A DNA stretch of 64,000 bases from Actinacidiphila acididurans (lineage in GTDB: Bacteria > Actinomycetota > Actinomycetes > Streptomycetales > Streptomycetaceae). The stretch lies in assembly GCF_016918855.1 (NCBI RefSeq), contig NZ_JADKYB010000002.1:434001-498000 (forward strand), given 5' to 3'. Below the pieces are notes generated by a model. It did not search any database. It was not told where the DNA came from and saw only the letters and a list, made by a program, of their open reading frames with translations. The stretch's first letter is position 1; each line of letters opens with the position of its first letter. Shown here piece by piece: positions 37,351-46,040 of this stretch. The position numbers and the translations under genes were made by a program.

Positions 37351-38763
37351 ATGGCTAAGGCTCCCGTTCTCACCCCCCAGGCGGACGATTTCCCGCGCTG
37401 GTACCAGGACCTGATCAACAAGGCCGAGCTGGCGGACAACGGGCCGGTGCGCGGCACCATGGTCATCCGACCGTACGGCTACGGCCTGTGGGAGCGGATG
37501 CAGGCGGACATGGACGCGCGGATCAAGGGGGTCGGCGCGCAGAACGCGTACTTCCCGCTGTTCATCCCGCAGTCCTACCTGACCCGGGAAGCCGAGCACG
37601 TGGAGGGCTTCGCGCCGGAGCTGGCCGTGGTCACGCACGGCGGCGGCAAGGAGCTGGAGGAGCCGGTGGTGGTCCGGCCCACCTCCGAGACGATCATCAA
37701 CGAGTACTTCTCGAAGTGGGTGCAGAGCTACCGCGACCTGCCGCTGCTGATCAACCAGTGGGCGAACGTGGTCCGCTGGGAGCTGCGGCCGCGGCTGTTC
37801 CTGCGCACCAGCGAGTTCCTGTGGCAGGAGGGCCACACCGCGCACGCCACGCAGGACGACGCGCGTGAGTTCGCCGCGCGCATCCAGCGGGACGTGTACG
37901 GCGACTTCATGGAGAACGTCCTGGCGATGGACGTGGTGCTGGGCCGCAAGACCGTCAAGGAGCGGTTCGCCGGCGCCATCAACACCCTCACCCTGGAAGG
38001 GATGATGGGGGACGGCAAGGCGCTGCAGATGGGTACCAGCCACGAGCTGGGCCAGAACTTCGCCAAGGCGTTCAGCACCTCCTACCTGTCGAAGGACGGC
38101 GCCCAGGAGTTCGTCTGGCAGACGTCCTGGGGCAGCACCACGCGGATGATCGGCGCGCTGGTGATGATGCACGGCGACGACAACGGGCTGCGGGTGCCGC
38201 CGCGGCTGGCCCACGTCCAGGTGGTCGTGCTCGCGATCAAGGACGACGAGGCCGTGGTGGCCAAGGTGCGCGAGATCGGCGACCGGCTGCGCGAGGCGGG
38301 TCTGCGGGTGGTCGTGGACGACCGTACCGACACCCCGTTCGGCCGGCGCGCGGTGGACTGGGAGCTCAAGGGCGTGCCGCTGCGGGTCGAGGTGGGCCCG
38401 CGCGACCTGGAGGCGGGTACCGCGATGCTGGCCCGGCGCATTCCGGGCGGCAAGGAGCCGGTCGCGCTCGACGCCCTGGACGCGCTGCTGCCCAAGGCCC
38501 TGGAGGAGGACCAGGCGCGGCTGCTCCAGGAGTCCCGGGAACGTCGGCTGTCCCGCACTGTGGACGTCGCCTCGATCGAGGAGGCCGCCGAGGCCGCGGC
38601 CACCGGCTGGGCCCGTATCCCGTGGTCGGTGCTCGGTCCCGAGGGCGAGGCGCAGCTCGCCGAACAGGGCGTTTCGGTACGCTGTCTGGTGGCCGAGGAC
38701 GGTTCGGTCCCGACTGCCGACGACGCGCCGGGTACGCTGGCGATCGTGGCGCGGGCCTACTGA
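37351..38763 (+). CDS. proS: Prolyl-tRNA synthetase, archaeal/eukaryal (type 3) class
   Basis: 470-aa class II synthetase charging tRNA-Pro. It lacks the ~180-residue editing insertion of the usual bacterial ProRS; it has RGTMVIRPYGYGLWERMQ, PTSETIINEYFSKW, motif 2 RWELRPRLFLRTSEFLWQEG, HELGQNFAKAF, motif 3 GSTTRMIGALVMMHGDDNG, an anticodon-binding domain with GVPLRVEVGPRD, and a C-terminal domain ending in the ARAY that characterises the archaeal/eukaryal type. ATG 37351. A nested hairpin ends the gene. Many Streptomyces also have a standard bacterial ProRS elsewhere, so this may be a second, functionally specialised copy (e.g. inhibitor tolerance); that is inference. Confidence 0.94.
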   Translation: MAKAPVLTPQADDFPRWYQDLINKAELADNGPVRGTMVIRPYGYGLWERMQADMDARIKGVGAQNAYFPLFIPQSYLTREAEHVEGFAPELAVVTHGGGKELEEPVVVRPTSETIINEYFSKWVQSYRDLPLLINQWANVVRWELRPRLFLRTSEFLWQEGHTAHATQDDAREFAARIQRDVYGDFMENVLAMDVVLGRKTVKERFAGAINTLTLEGMMGDGKALQMGTSHELGQNFAKAFSTSYLSKDGAQEFVWQTSWGSTTRMIGALVMMHGDDNGLRVPPRLAHVQVVVLAIKDDEAVVAKVREIGDRLREAGLRVVVDDRTDTPFGRRAVDWELKGVPLRVEVGPRDLEAGTAMLARRIPGGKEPVALDALDALLPKALEEDQARLLQESRERRLSRTVDVASIEEAAEAAATGWARIPWSVLGPEGEAQLAEQGVSVRCLVAEDGSVPTADDAPGTLAIVARAY

Positions 38764-38783
38764 TCCGGCCAGACGTCCGATGA

Positions 38784-38832
38784 CCGGACTGTAGGGTGCG
38801 AAAGACGTACGGATTTCGCCCCAACAGTCCGG
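38784..38832 (+). terminator. Nested hairpin terminator after proS
   Basis: CCGGACTGT (38784-38792) pairs with ACAGTCCGG (38824-38832), and inside it GGTGCGAAA pairs with TTTCGCCCC with one mismatch, loop GACGTACGGA. It lies 20 bases after the stop. Confidence 0.7.
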
Positions 38833-39015
38833 GCTTGGGGTTTCCTGTGAGCGGGTGCGGGAGTTCGCGGTGGTCCTTCCCGTCTACCGGTGTCCTCCGC
38901 ACCCGCCCGGGTCTACGCGCATCATCCGGCATCACCCGGAACTGACCGATGAGTGCAAATTAATTGGGCTAGCCCTAAATCGGAACACTGGGCGCGCCCT
39001 GCTCGTTGTTACGGC

Positions 39016-39606
39016 GTGAGCACGACACCACCTGTTCTCGCCGCCGAGCTGGCAGTCGCCTGGGCCGATATTCAACGGCACCATCCCGAGCTGCCCGATC
39101 TGGCCGCGCCCGAGTCCCTCATCGGAGAGTCCTCGTCCGCCTGTGGCACCGAGCTCTCCTTCGACCGGCTGCTGCACGAGGCCGTGCACGGAATCGCCGC
39201 CGCCCGCGGCATCCGTGACACCTCCCGTGCCGGCCGCTACCACAACCGCAGGTTCCTGGCGATCGCCGACGAGCTGGGCCTCGACCACGCCGAGGAGCCC
39301 CATCCCAGCAGCGGCTTCTCGCTGGTCGTCATGCGGCCGGACACGCGCAAGCGTTACCGGGCCACCATCGAGCGATTGCAGCGGGCCCTGAAGGCGCACA
39401 CCGTGGCCACCGCCGCGGACACCGCCCGCACCTTCCGCGGACCGGCCGCCCGGCACGGCTCCTCGGGCGGCGGCGTCCGGGTCAAGGCCGTGTGCGACTG
39501 CGGGCGCAATGTCCGGGTCGTCCCGTCGGTGCTGGCCCAAGCGCCGATCATGTGCGGGGCGTGCGGCCAGCCGTTCCGCATTCCGGAGGTCGTGGGGGTG
39601 GGCTGA
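39016..39606 (+). CDS. HExxH metal-binding (SprT-like) protein with C-terminal zinc ribbon
   Basis: 196-aa protein. Residues about 55-95 contain FDRLLHEAVHGIAAARGIRD with an HExxH motif (H-E-A-V-H) and a third potential ligand in RYHNRRFLAIADELGL, as in SprT/WSS1-like metalloprotease domains. A helix (about 115-140) follows, then a zinc ribbon CDCGRNVRV...IMCGACGQPF. The layout (HExxH domain plus C-terminal Cys ribbon) matches SprT-type domains. Activity is not proven. GTG 39016 was chosen because the longer frame begins in a promoter-like AT-rich patch with the palindrome GGGCTAGCCC (38967-38976). It precedes rpsP by 205 bp. Confidence 0.75.
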   Translation: MSTTPPVLAAELAVAWADIQRHHPELPDLAAPESLIGESSSACGTELSFDRLLHEAVHGIAAARGIRDTSRAGRYHNRRFLAIADELGLDHAEEPHPSSGFSLVVMRPDTRKRYRATIERLQRALKAHTVATAADTARTFRGPAARHGSSGGGVRVKAVCDCGRNVRVVPSVLAQAPIMCGACGQPFRIPEVVGVG

Positions 39607-39811
39607 TCGCCACGGGGAGTGCCGCGGGACAGGTCCGGGGGCCGGCCGGGGGCGTGCCCCGGAGTGTGGCACAATTATTGGCTGAGAACTCGACAGCCGT
39701 GCAGGAACCCTCTCTCCTTCGGCTGACGCGTCCGTCGGGCACCCGACTCCACAACCCCACGTGGCAGTTCCGCCGTGCCCAACCACGTCGACACCAGGAG
39801 AATCCACTCCC

Positions 39812-40252
39812 GTGGCAGTCAAGATCAAACTGAAGCGTCTGGGCAAGATCCGTTCGCCGCACTACCGCATCGTCGTCGCCGACTCCCGGACCCGCCGTGA
39901 CGGCCGGGCCATCGAGGAGATCGGCCTGTACCACCCGGTGCAGAACCCGTCGCGGATCGAGGTCGACTCGGACCGCGCGCAGTACTGGCTGTCCGTCGGC
40001 GCCCAGCCGACCGAGCCGGTGCTGGCCATCCTCAAGCTGACCGGCGACTGGCAGAAGTACAAGGGCGAGCCCGCCCCCGCGCCTCTGCTGCAGCCGGAGC
40101 CCAAGGCCGACAAGCGCGCCCTGTTCGAGGCCGCGGCCAAGGACACCGCGGGCGAGCCGAAGGGTGAGGCCATCACCCCGAAGGCGAAGAAGGCCGACAA
40201 GAAGGCCGACGACGCCGAGGCCGCCGCCCCGGCCGAGTCCACCGAGGGCTGA
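39812..40252 (+). CDS. rpsP: 30S ribosomal protein S16
   Basis: S16 with [26 protein letters not shown] and [15 protein letters not shown]. The core ends at about residue 85; the remaining ~60 residues are an Ala/Lys/Glu-rich tail ([19 protein letters not shown]), as usual in actinobacteria. GTG 39812 after CCAGGAGAA; the longer open frame (39761) is the untranslated leader. khpA starts 2 bases after the stop. Confidence 0.96.
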   Translation: MAVKIKLKRLGKIRSPHYRIVVADSRTRRDGRAIEEIGLYHPVQNPSRIEVDSDRAQYWLSVGAQPTEPVLAILKLTGDWQKYKGEPAPAPLLQPEPKADKRALFEAAAKDTAGEPKGEAITPKAKKADKKADDAEAAAPAESTEG

Positions 40253-40254
40253 GC

Positions 40255-40494
40255 ATGCTGGAGGAGGCCCTTGAGCACCTGGTGAAGGGCATCGTCGACA
40301 ACCCCGACGACGTACAGGTCGGTATGCGGACCCTGCGCCGGGGCAGCGTGCTGGAGGTCCGGGTGCATCCCGACGACCTCGGCAAGGTCATCGGCCGCAA
40401 CGGCCGTACGGCGCGCGCGCTGCGTACCGTCGTGGGTGCGCTCGGCGGCCGAGGCGTCCGCGTCGACCTCGTGGACGTCGACCAGGTGCGCTGA
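40255..40494 (+). CDS. khpA: KH-domain RNA-binding protein KhpA
   Basis: 79-aa single KH domain (type II) with the GxxG loop in GKVIGRNGRTA. KhpA works with KhpB/Jag in RNA binding related to cell-envelope growth in Gram-positive bacteria (established in Firmicutes; inferred here). It lies between rpsP and rimM, as is nearly universal. A perfect 19-bp hairpin follows within the gap to rimM. Confidence 0.94.
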   Translation: MLEEALEHLVKGIVDNPDDVQVGMRTLRRGSVLEVRVHPDDLGKVIGRNGRTARALRTVVGALGGRGVRVDLVDVDQVR

Positions 40495-40512
40495 GGCACC
40501 ACAGCAGAACAC

Positions 40513-40558
40513 CGGCGCGGGCCGGGAGCGGGCTGACCTCCGCTCCCGGCCCGCGCCG
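40513..40558 (+). terminator. 19-bp perfect hairpin between khpA and rimM
   Basis: Stem 40513-40531 (CGGCGCGGGCCGGGAGCGG) pairs exactly with 40540-40558; loop GCTGACCT. No T-run follows, so it may attenuate or protect RNA ends instead of fully terminating. Confidence 0.7.
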
Positions 40559-40678
40559 TATCGTCGGCGGCCGGCTCGTGCCGCCGGCACCAAGGCGCCA
40601 TGGGCGGCGCGGCCGCGGACCGGCCGTCAGGTCGCGTCAGGTCGCGGACACTGGTGAAGATCGGAGCAGGAGCGTCCC

Positions 40679-41275
40679 GTGCAACTGGTAGTGGGCAGGA
40701 TCGGCCGCGCCCATGGGATCAAGGGCGAGGTCAGCGTCGAGGTGCGCACCGACGAGCCGGAACTGCGGCTCGCGCCCGGGGCCGTACTGGCCACCGACCC
40801 CGCGTCGGCCGGCCCGCTGACGATCGCCGCCGGCCGGGTGCACAGCGGCCGGCTCATGCTGCGCTTCGAGGGCGTCGCGGACCGCAACGGCGCGGAGGCG
40901 CTGCGCAACACCCTGCTGATCGCGGAGGTCGACCCGGACGAGACCCCGGAGGACCCCGAGGAGTTCTACGACCACCAACTCGTCGACCTGGACGTGGTGA
41001 CCCTCGACGGCCGCCACATCGGCCGCATCACCGAGATCAGCCACCTGCCGTACCAGGACCTGCTGGTGGTCGAGCGGACCGGCGGCGGCGAGGTGCTGAT
41101 CCCGTTCGTCACCGAGATCGTGCCCGAGATCGACCTCGACGAGCAGCGCGCGGTGATCGACCCGCCGCCGGGGCTGCTGGACGAGGCGGAGGTCGTCACG
41201 GACGCAGGCACGGACACCGATGCCGGCGCCGTTGCCGGCAAGGAGACGCGCGGCACGGACGGGACCGGCGACTGA
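40679..41275 (+). CDS. rimM: Ribosome maturation factor RimM
   Basis: Assists 30S head assembly and binds S19. 198 aa: N-terminal [20 protein letters not shown], a PRC-barrel domain from about 95 ([33 protein letters not shown]), then an acidic/Thr-rich extension from about 170 that is not part of the fold. GTG 40679. trmD starts one base after its stop codon. Confidence 0.95.
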   Translation: MQLVVGRIGRAHGIKGEVSVEVRTDEPELRLAPGAVLATDPASAGPLTIAAGRVHSGRLMLRFEGVADRNGAEALRNTLLIAEVDPDETPEDPEEFYDHQLVDLDVVTLDGRHIGRITEISHLPYQDLLVVERTGGGEVLIPFVTEIVPEIDLDEQRAVIDPPPGLLDEAEVVTDAGTDTDAGAVAGKETRGTDGTGD

Positions 41276-41276
41276 G

Positions 41277-42098
41277 ATGCGGATCGACGTCGTCACGATC
41301 TTCCCGGAGTACCTGGAACCGCTGAACGTCTCGCTGGTCGGCAAGGCCCGCGCGGCCGGACGCCTGGATGTGCGGGTGCGCGACCTGCGGCAGTCCACGT
41401 ACGACCGGCACAACACGGTGGACGACACGCCGTACGGCGGTGGCCCCGGCATGGTCATGATGACCGGGCCGTGGGGCGAGGCGCTGGACCAGACGCTCGC
41501 GGACGGGTACGAGGCCGGCGCGCACCACCCCGTCCTCGTCGTCCCGACCCCGAGCGGGCGGCCGTTCACCCAGGCGCTGGCCGTGGACCTGGCCGAGCGG
41601 CCCTGGCTGGTGTTCACCCCGGCCCGCTACGAGGGCATCGACAGCCGGGTCACCGCCGAGTACGCCACCCGCCTGCCGGTCCTGGAGGTGTCCATCGGCG
41701 ACTACGTGCTGGCCGGCGGGGAGGCCGCGGTCCTGGTGATCACCGAGGCCGTCGCCCGGCTGCTGCCCGGAGTGCTCGGCAACGCACAGTCGCACGCCGA
41801 CGACTCCTTCGCGCCCGGCGCGATGGCCGACCTGCTGGAGGGCCCGGTGTACACCAAGCCGCCCACCTGGCGCGGCCGCGGCATCCCGGACGTGCTGCTC
41901 AGCGGCCATCACGGCCGGATCGCGCGCTGGCGGCGGGACGAGGCGCTGCGCCGTACGGTCGCCAACCGGCCCGACCTCATCGAGCGGGCCGACCCCGCGG
42001 CCTTCGGCAAGAAGGACCGGGAAATGCTCAGCATCCTGGGCTGGCAGCCCGGCCCGGACGGCCGATTTGGGCCGAACCCGGACGCCGTGGAAGAATGA
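41277..42098 (+). CDS. trmD: tRNA (guanine(37)-N(1))-methyltransferase
   Basis: SPOUT methyltransferase that makes m1G37 and prevents frameshifting. 273 aa: MRIDVVTIFPEYLEPL, DDTPYGGGPGMVMM, and the knot with YEGIDSRV and SIGDYVLAGGEAA, catalytic region SFAPGAMADLLEGP, then H-Y-T-K-P-like VYTKPPTWRG. The ATG overlaps the end of rimM closely. Confidence 0.97.
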   Translation: MRIDVVTIFPEYLEPLNVSLVGKARAAGRLDVRVRDLRQSTYDRHNTVDDTPYGGGPGMVMMTGPWGEALDQTLADGYEAGAHHPVLVVPTPSGRPFTQALAVDLAERPWLVFTPARYEGIDSRVTAEYATRLPVLEVSIGDYVLAGGEAAVLVITEAVARLLPGVLGNAQSHADDSFAPGAMADLLEGPVYTKPPTWRGRGIPDVLLSGHHGRIARWRRDEALRRTVANRPDLIERADPAAFGKKDREMLSILGWQPGPDGRFGPNPDAVEE

Positions 42099-42222
42099 GC
42101 GGCTGTTGCCCGTCCGGCGCGCGCCCCTGCCACAGGGGGACACGACGCCACCGGCCACCGGCATCTCCCATTGACGACGGTCCGCGGATGACCTGTGGCA
42201 TCGGCGAGGAAGCAGACACACC

Positions 42223-42573
42223 ATGACCAACCTGATCGAGAGCGTCAACCGCGCGTCCGTGCGCGACGACATCCCGGCGTTCCGCCCCGGCGACACCGTC
42301 AACGTGCACGTGCGCGTCATCGAGGGCAACCGCTCGCGTGTGCAGCAGTTCAAGGGCGTCGTCATCCGCCGCCAGGGCGCCGGCATCAGCGAGACCTTCA
42401 CCGTCCGCAAGGTCAGCTTCTCGGTCGGCGTCGAGCGCACCTTCCCGGTGCACACCCCGATCGTGGAGAAGATCGAGGTCGTCACCCGCGGTGACGTGCG
42501 CCGCGCGAAGCTGTACTACCTGCGCGAGCTGCGCGGCAAGGCGGCGAAGATCAAGGAGAAGCGGGAGAGCTGA
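42223..42573 (+). CDS. rplS: 50S ribosomal protein L19
   Basis: 116-aa L19: [49 protein letters not shown], ending [23 protein letters not shown] 42223. A 124-bp gap separates it from trmD. The hairpin 42591-42620 follows before the sip cluster. Confidence 0.97.
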   Translation: MTNLIESVNRASVRDDIPAFRPGDTVNVHVRVIEGNRSRVQQFKGVVIRRQGAGISETFTVRKVSFSVGVERTFPVHTPIVEKIEVVTRGDVRRAKLYYLRELRGKAAKIKEKRES

Positions 42574-42590
42574 GCCCCGCTCCGGCACCG

Positions 42591-42620
42591 CGGCCGGGCT
42601 GAGCCGTTCGGGCCCGGCCG
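42591..42620 (+). terminator. Hairpin between rplS and the signal peptidase cluster
   Basis: CGGCCGGGC (42591-42599) pairs with GCCCGGCCG (42612-42620); loop TGAGCCGTTCGG. It lies 18 bases after the rplS stop. Confidence 0.55.
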
Positions 42621-42642
42621 GGCCGGATAGGCTCGGCCCCCG

Positions 42643-43506
42643 ATGGACAGCGAAGCAGTCGTTCCGGAACGCGATCGTTCCCCCTCCGCCGCTCAGGCGG
42701 ACCCGGGGGAGCGGTCGCGTTCCGGCGTATCGGCGGGTTCGGCCGCCGCGGCCGATACGGCGGAGGCGGTCGATCCGGCGAAGGCCGTCGACCCGGCGGG
42801 CATTCTCGATCCGGCGGGGGTGTTCGATCCGCCCGGTCCGGCCGATCCGGCGGAGCCCGACGCGGGTGAGCGGCCGGGGCGGATTCCGCCGGCGCTGGTG
42901 CGCTGGTGGGGCGAGTGGCGGCGTACGGTGCTGCTCGCGCTCGGCTGCGTCGCCGTGCTGCTGCTGGTCAGCCAGTACGTGGTGGAGCCCTTCCAGGTGC
43001 CCAGCGGGTCCATGGAGAACACGTTGCGGGTCGGCGACCGCGTGCTGGTCGACAAATTGGCGTACCGTTTCGGCGGCACACCGCGGCGGGGGGACGTGAT
43101 CGTGTTCGACGGCGAGGGCTCGTTCACCCAGAACGGTGGCACCGACTATGTCAAGCGGGTCATCGGCGTCGGTGGCGATCGTGTCACCTGCTGCGACGCC
43201 CAGGGCCGGCTGCTGGTCAACGGCCACCCGCTCGACGAGACCTACCTCCATCCGGGGGACAGCCCCTCCCGGGAGCGGTTCGACATCGCGGTACCGGAGG
43301 GAAGGTTGTGGGTGATGGGCGACCACCGCGACGACTCCCGTGACTCCCGCGACCACCTCGGCGACCCCGGCGGCGGCACCGTACCCGTGGGCAAGGTGAT
43401 CGGCCGGGCCGACTGGATCGCCTGGCCGCCCGGTCACTGGACCCGGCTGCGCCGCCCCGCGACCTTCGCCGACGTGCCCGCGCCCGCGGCCGGTGCCCAT
43501 GGCTAG
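42643..43506 (+). CDS. sipW: Type I signal peptidase (first of four, SipW position)
   Basis: 287-aa leader peptidase. Cytosolic N-terminal tail of about 90 residues with DPA repeats, then a membrane helix (TVLLALGCVAVLLLVSQYVV), then the catalytic serine in QVPSGSMENTL and lysine in KRVIGVGGD, plus WVMGDHRDDSRDS. No C-terminal membrane helix. ATG 42643. Streptomyces are unusual in having four adjacent signal peptidase genes named sipW, X, Y, Z (established knowledge); the symbol is given by position. Its stop overlaps the next start by 8 bases. Confidence 0.92.
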   Translation: MDSEAVVPERDRSPSAAQADPGERSRSGVSAGSAAAADTAEAVDPAKAVDPAGILDPAGVFDPPGPADPAEPDAGERPGRIPPALVRWWGEWRRTVLLALGCVAVLLLVSQYVVEPFQVPSGSMENTLRVGDRVLVDKLAYRFGGTPRRGDVIVFDGEGSFTQNGGTDYVKRVIGVGGDRVTCCDAQGRLLVNGHPLDETYLHPGDSPSRERFDIAVPEGRLWVMGDHRDDSRDSRDHLGDPGGGTVPVGKVIGRADWIAWPPGHWTRLRRPATFADVPAPAAGAHG

Positions 43507-44734
43507 CCGGGGCAAGCGGCGCCGCGGCTTCCACAAGGCCGGCGGCCCGTCCGGACCGGCGAATCACGCCGCAATTGGCGCGGATTTCGTCCGGCCGGAC
43601 CCGGACACCGAGACCGACGCCATGGACGCGGGCGACACCCTTGCCGCGGACGGCAGCGGCACTGTCGCCGCACCCGCACTGACCGGGGCGTCGCGGATAG
43701 AGCGCCGGCAACTGGCCCGCCGGGTCCAGCGCAAGCGCCGCCGCTCCCTGGTCAAGGAAGTGCCGCTGCTGGTCGGCGTGGCCCTGCTGATCGCCCTGGT
43801 GCTCAAGACCTTCCTGCTCCAGGCGTTCGTCATCCCGTCCGGCTCCATGGAGCAGACCATCCAGATCGGCGACCGGGTACTGGTCGACAAACTCACACCG
43901 TGGTTCGGCGCACATCCGCACCGCGGCGACGTGGTGGTCTTCAAGGACCCCGGCGGCTGGCTGGCGGGCGAGCCCGCGCACAAGTCGGACCCGCCGGTGA
44001 TCAAGCAGGTCAAGCAGTTCTTCACCTTCATCGGGCTGCTGCCCGCCACGGGTGAGCAGGATCTCATCAAGCGGGTCATCGGGGTCGGCGGCGACACCGT
44101 CGCCTGCTGCGACGCCCAGGGGCGCATCACCGTCAACGGCGCGCCGCTGACCGAGCCCTACCTCTACACCGGCAACCCGCCCTCGCAGATGAAGTTCACC
44201 GTCCAGGTACCCCCGGGACGCCTGTGGGTGATGGGCGACCACCGCTCGGACTCCGCCGACTCGCGCTACCACACCAACATGCCCGGTGGCGGCACCATCC
44301 CGGAGAATTTGGTGGTCGGCCGGGCCTTCGTCATCGCCTGGCCGCTCGGCCACTGGCGCAGACTGAATGAGCCCGGCACGTACGCCTCGGTGCCTGGCCC
44401 CGGCAAGGACCAGCAGCAGAATCCGCCGCCTGATTCGCAGCAGGCGGGGACGACGGTCACAGGTGCGGCCACTAGGGTGGGCCAGGCCAAAAACGGTCAA
44501 AGAACGAACCGACTTCCGACCCCTGCGGAACTTCCACTCGTTATGGGTGTGGTGGGCCTGCGCCGGGAACGGGGTAGGCGGCAGTCCGGAGTAAGGAGTG
44601 GAAGTGGGGGACCTCGTGGTCGGCGCACGTTCGGGATCCGGCGAGCCCGAGAAAGGGGATGTCGAGGTGCCCCAGGTACCCCCTGCCGACGGTGCGGCGG
44701 GTCCGGCCGGACCCGGGTACGTACCGAACGGTGA
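43499..44734 (+). CDS. sipX: Type I signal peptidase (second, SipX position) with overlong C-terminus
   Basis: 411-aa leader peptidase from ATG 43499. Membrane helix VPLLVGVALLIALVLKTFLL, catalytic Ser in VIPSGSMEQTI, box VDKLTPWFG, catalytic Lys in KRVIGVGGD, WVMGDHRSDSADSRYH. The conserved domain ends near LNEPGTYASVPGPG (about residue 300). The frame then continues for about 110 residues: first Gln/Pro-rich, then Arg/Gly-rich (GRRQSG, ARERGCRG), crossing what looks like an intergenic region and running 131 bases into sipY in another frame. The tail resembles untranslated sequence, so a lost stop or frameshift near 44.4-44.5 kb is likely. Confidence 0.88.
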   Translation: MASRGKRRRGFHKAGGPSGPANHAAIGADFVRPDPDTETDAMDAGDTLAADGSGTVAAPALTGASRIERRQLARRVQRKRRRSLVKEVPLLVGVALLIALVLKTFLLQAFVIPSGSMEQTIQIGDRVLVDKLTPWFGAHPHRGDVVVFKDPGGWLAGEPAHKSDPPVIKQVKQFFTFIGLLPATGEQDLIKRVIGVGGDTVACCDAQGRITVNGAPLTEPYLYTGNPPSQMKFTVQVPPGRLWVMGDHRSDSADSRYHTNMPGGGTIPENLVVGRAFVIAWPLGHWRRLNEPGTYASVPGPGKDQQQNPPPDSQQAGTTVTGAATRVGQAKNGQRTNRLPTPAELPLVMGVVGLRRERGRRQSGVRSGSGGPRGRRTFGIRRARERGCRGAPGTPCRRCGGSGRTRVRTER

Positions 44735-46007
44735 GCAGCCGCCGTACCCCCAGGGCGGCGACCCCGCGGCATATCCGCAGCCGAACGGCGAGCAGTCGTC
44801 GTACGGACCGAACGGAGACCAGTCCGCCTACGGGCAGAACGGTGGACCTTCCGGGTATCCGCGGCCTCCGGCGTACGCGCCGGGCGACGCGGCCGGGTAC
44901 GGTCCCGCCGCCGACCAGGCGTATCCGGAGCACGGCGGACAGCCGGTGAACGGGACGCCGGGTGCCTCCGGCGTGCCCGGCCCGTCCGGTACGGCGGCCA
45001 TGCCCCTGGTGCCCGGGGCGACGGCCCAGGACGGCACCCTGCCGGACGACGCCGGCCCGGTGGGTCCCGCGGGTTCCGGCGGGAGCGGTGACGGGAAGAC
45101 GGGCGAGGACGAGTCCTCCGGCTCCTCGTCGGGCGCCAAGCAGCAGCGTGCCTTCTGGAAGGAGCTGCCGCTGCTCGTCGTCATCGCCCTGGTGCTGGCG
45201 CTGCTGATCAAGACGTTCCTGGTGCAGGCGTTCTCCATCCCCTCCGACTCGATGCAGAACACCCTCCAGAAGGGTGACCGCGTGCTGGTGGACAAGCTCA
45301 CCCCGTGGTTCGGCTCCAACCCCAGCCGTGGCGAAGTGGTCGTCTTCCACGACCCGGGCGGCTGGCTGCCGGAGAACCCGCCGCCGAGTAGCAACCCGCT
45401 GGTGCGCGGCATCCAGAAGGGCCTCAGCTTCATCGGCCTGATGCCGTCCGCCGACGAGAAGGACCTGATCAAGCGGGTCATCGGGGTCGGCGGCGACACC
45501 GTGCAGTGCAACGGCACCGGCCCGGTGGTCGTCAACGGCAAGCCGCTGAACGAGCCCTACGTCTTCCCGGGCAACACCCCCTGCTCCAAGGACGCGCCCT
45601 TCAAGGTCACCGTGCCCAAGGGCCGGATCTGGGTGATGGGTGACCACCGTCAGGACTCGCTGGACTCGCGCTACCACATGACGCTGCCCGGTGGCGGCAC
45701 CGTCGCCGACAGCGACGTGGTCGGCCGCGCGATCGTGGTCGCCTGGCCCATCAACCGCTGGACCGCGCTGTCTATCCCGGGCACCTTCTCCCAGCCGGGC
45801 ATCAACGCGGCGGGCACCGCGGCCCCGGCGGCGGTCGGCCTGGCCGGCGCCGTGCCGCTGGTGCTCATCCGCCGGCGGCGGCTGCTCAAGCGGCTGGACG
45901 CGGGCGCGCTGCAGTCGGCGGTTCCGGCCGAGCCCGCCACCAAGGCCGCGGCGAAGACGCCCGCGGCCTCTGCGTCCGGTGACGAGCGGCCGGGCGACGA
46001 GGGCTGA
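44604..46007 (+). CDS. sipY: Type I signal peptidase (third, SipY position) with long N-terminal tail
   Basis: 467-aa leader peptidase. GTG 44604 lies 5 bases after AAGGAG; GTG 44598 is less well placed. About 185 cytosolic residues precede the membrane helix: Pro/Tyr/Gly/Asn-rich with NGEQ, NGDQ and YPQ repeats. Then PLLVVIALVLALLIKTFLV, catalytic Ser in SIPSDSMQNTL, VDKLTPWFG, catalytic Lys in KRVIGVGGD, WVMGDHRQDSLDSRYH, and a C-terminal hydrophobic segment (VGLAGAVPLVLI) followed by RRRRLLKR that anchors it. The tail makes it longer than the ~340 aa I recall for SipY. Confidence 0.92.
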   Translation: MGDLVVGARSGSGEPEKGDVEVPQVPPADGAAGPAGPGYVPNGEQPPYPQGGDPAAYPQPNGEQSSYGPNGDQSAYGQNGGPSGYPRPPAYAPGDAAGYGPAADQAYPEHGGQPVNGTPGASGVPGPSGTAAMPLVPGATAQDGTLPDDAGPVGPAGSGGSGDGKTGEDESSGSSSGAKQQRAFWKELPLLVVIALVLALLIKTFLVQAFSIPSDSMQNTLQKGDRVLVDKLTPWFGSNPSRGEVVVFHDPGGWLPENPPPSSNPLVRGIQKGLSFIGLMPSADEKDLIKRVIGVGGDTVQCNGTGPVVVNGKPLNEPYVFPGNTPCSKDAPFKVTVPKGRIWVMGDHRQDSLDSRYHMTLPGGGTVADSDVVGRAIVVAWPINRWTALSIPGTFSQPGINAAGTAAPAAVGLAGAVPLVLIRRRRLLKRLDAGALQSAVPAEPATKAAAKTPAASASGDERPGDEG

Positions 46008-46040
46008 CCCGGGGCGTAACCCCCGGTAGGGTTCCGGTCC

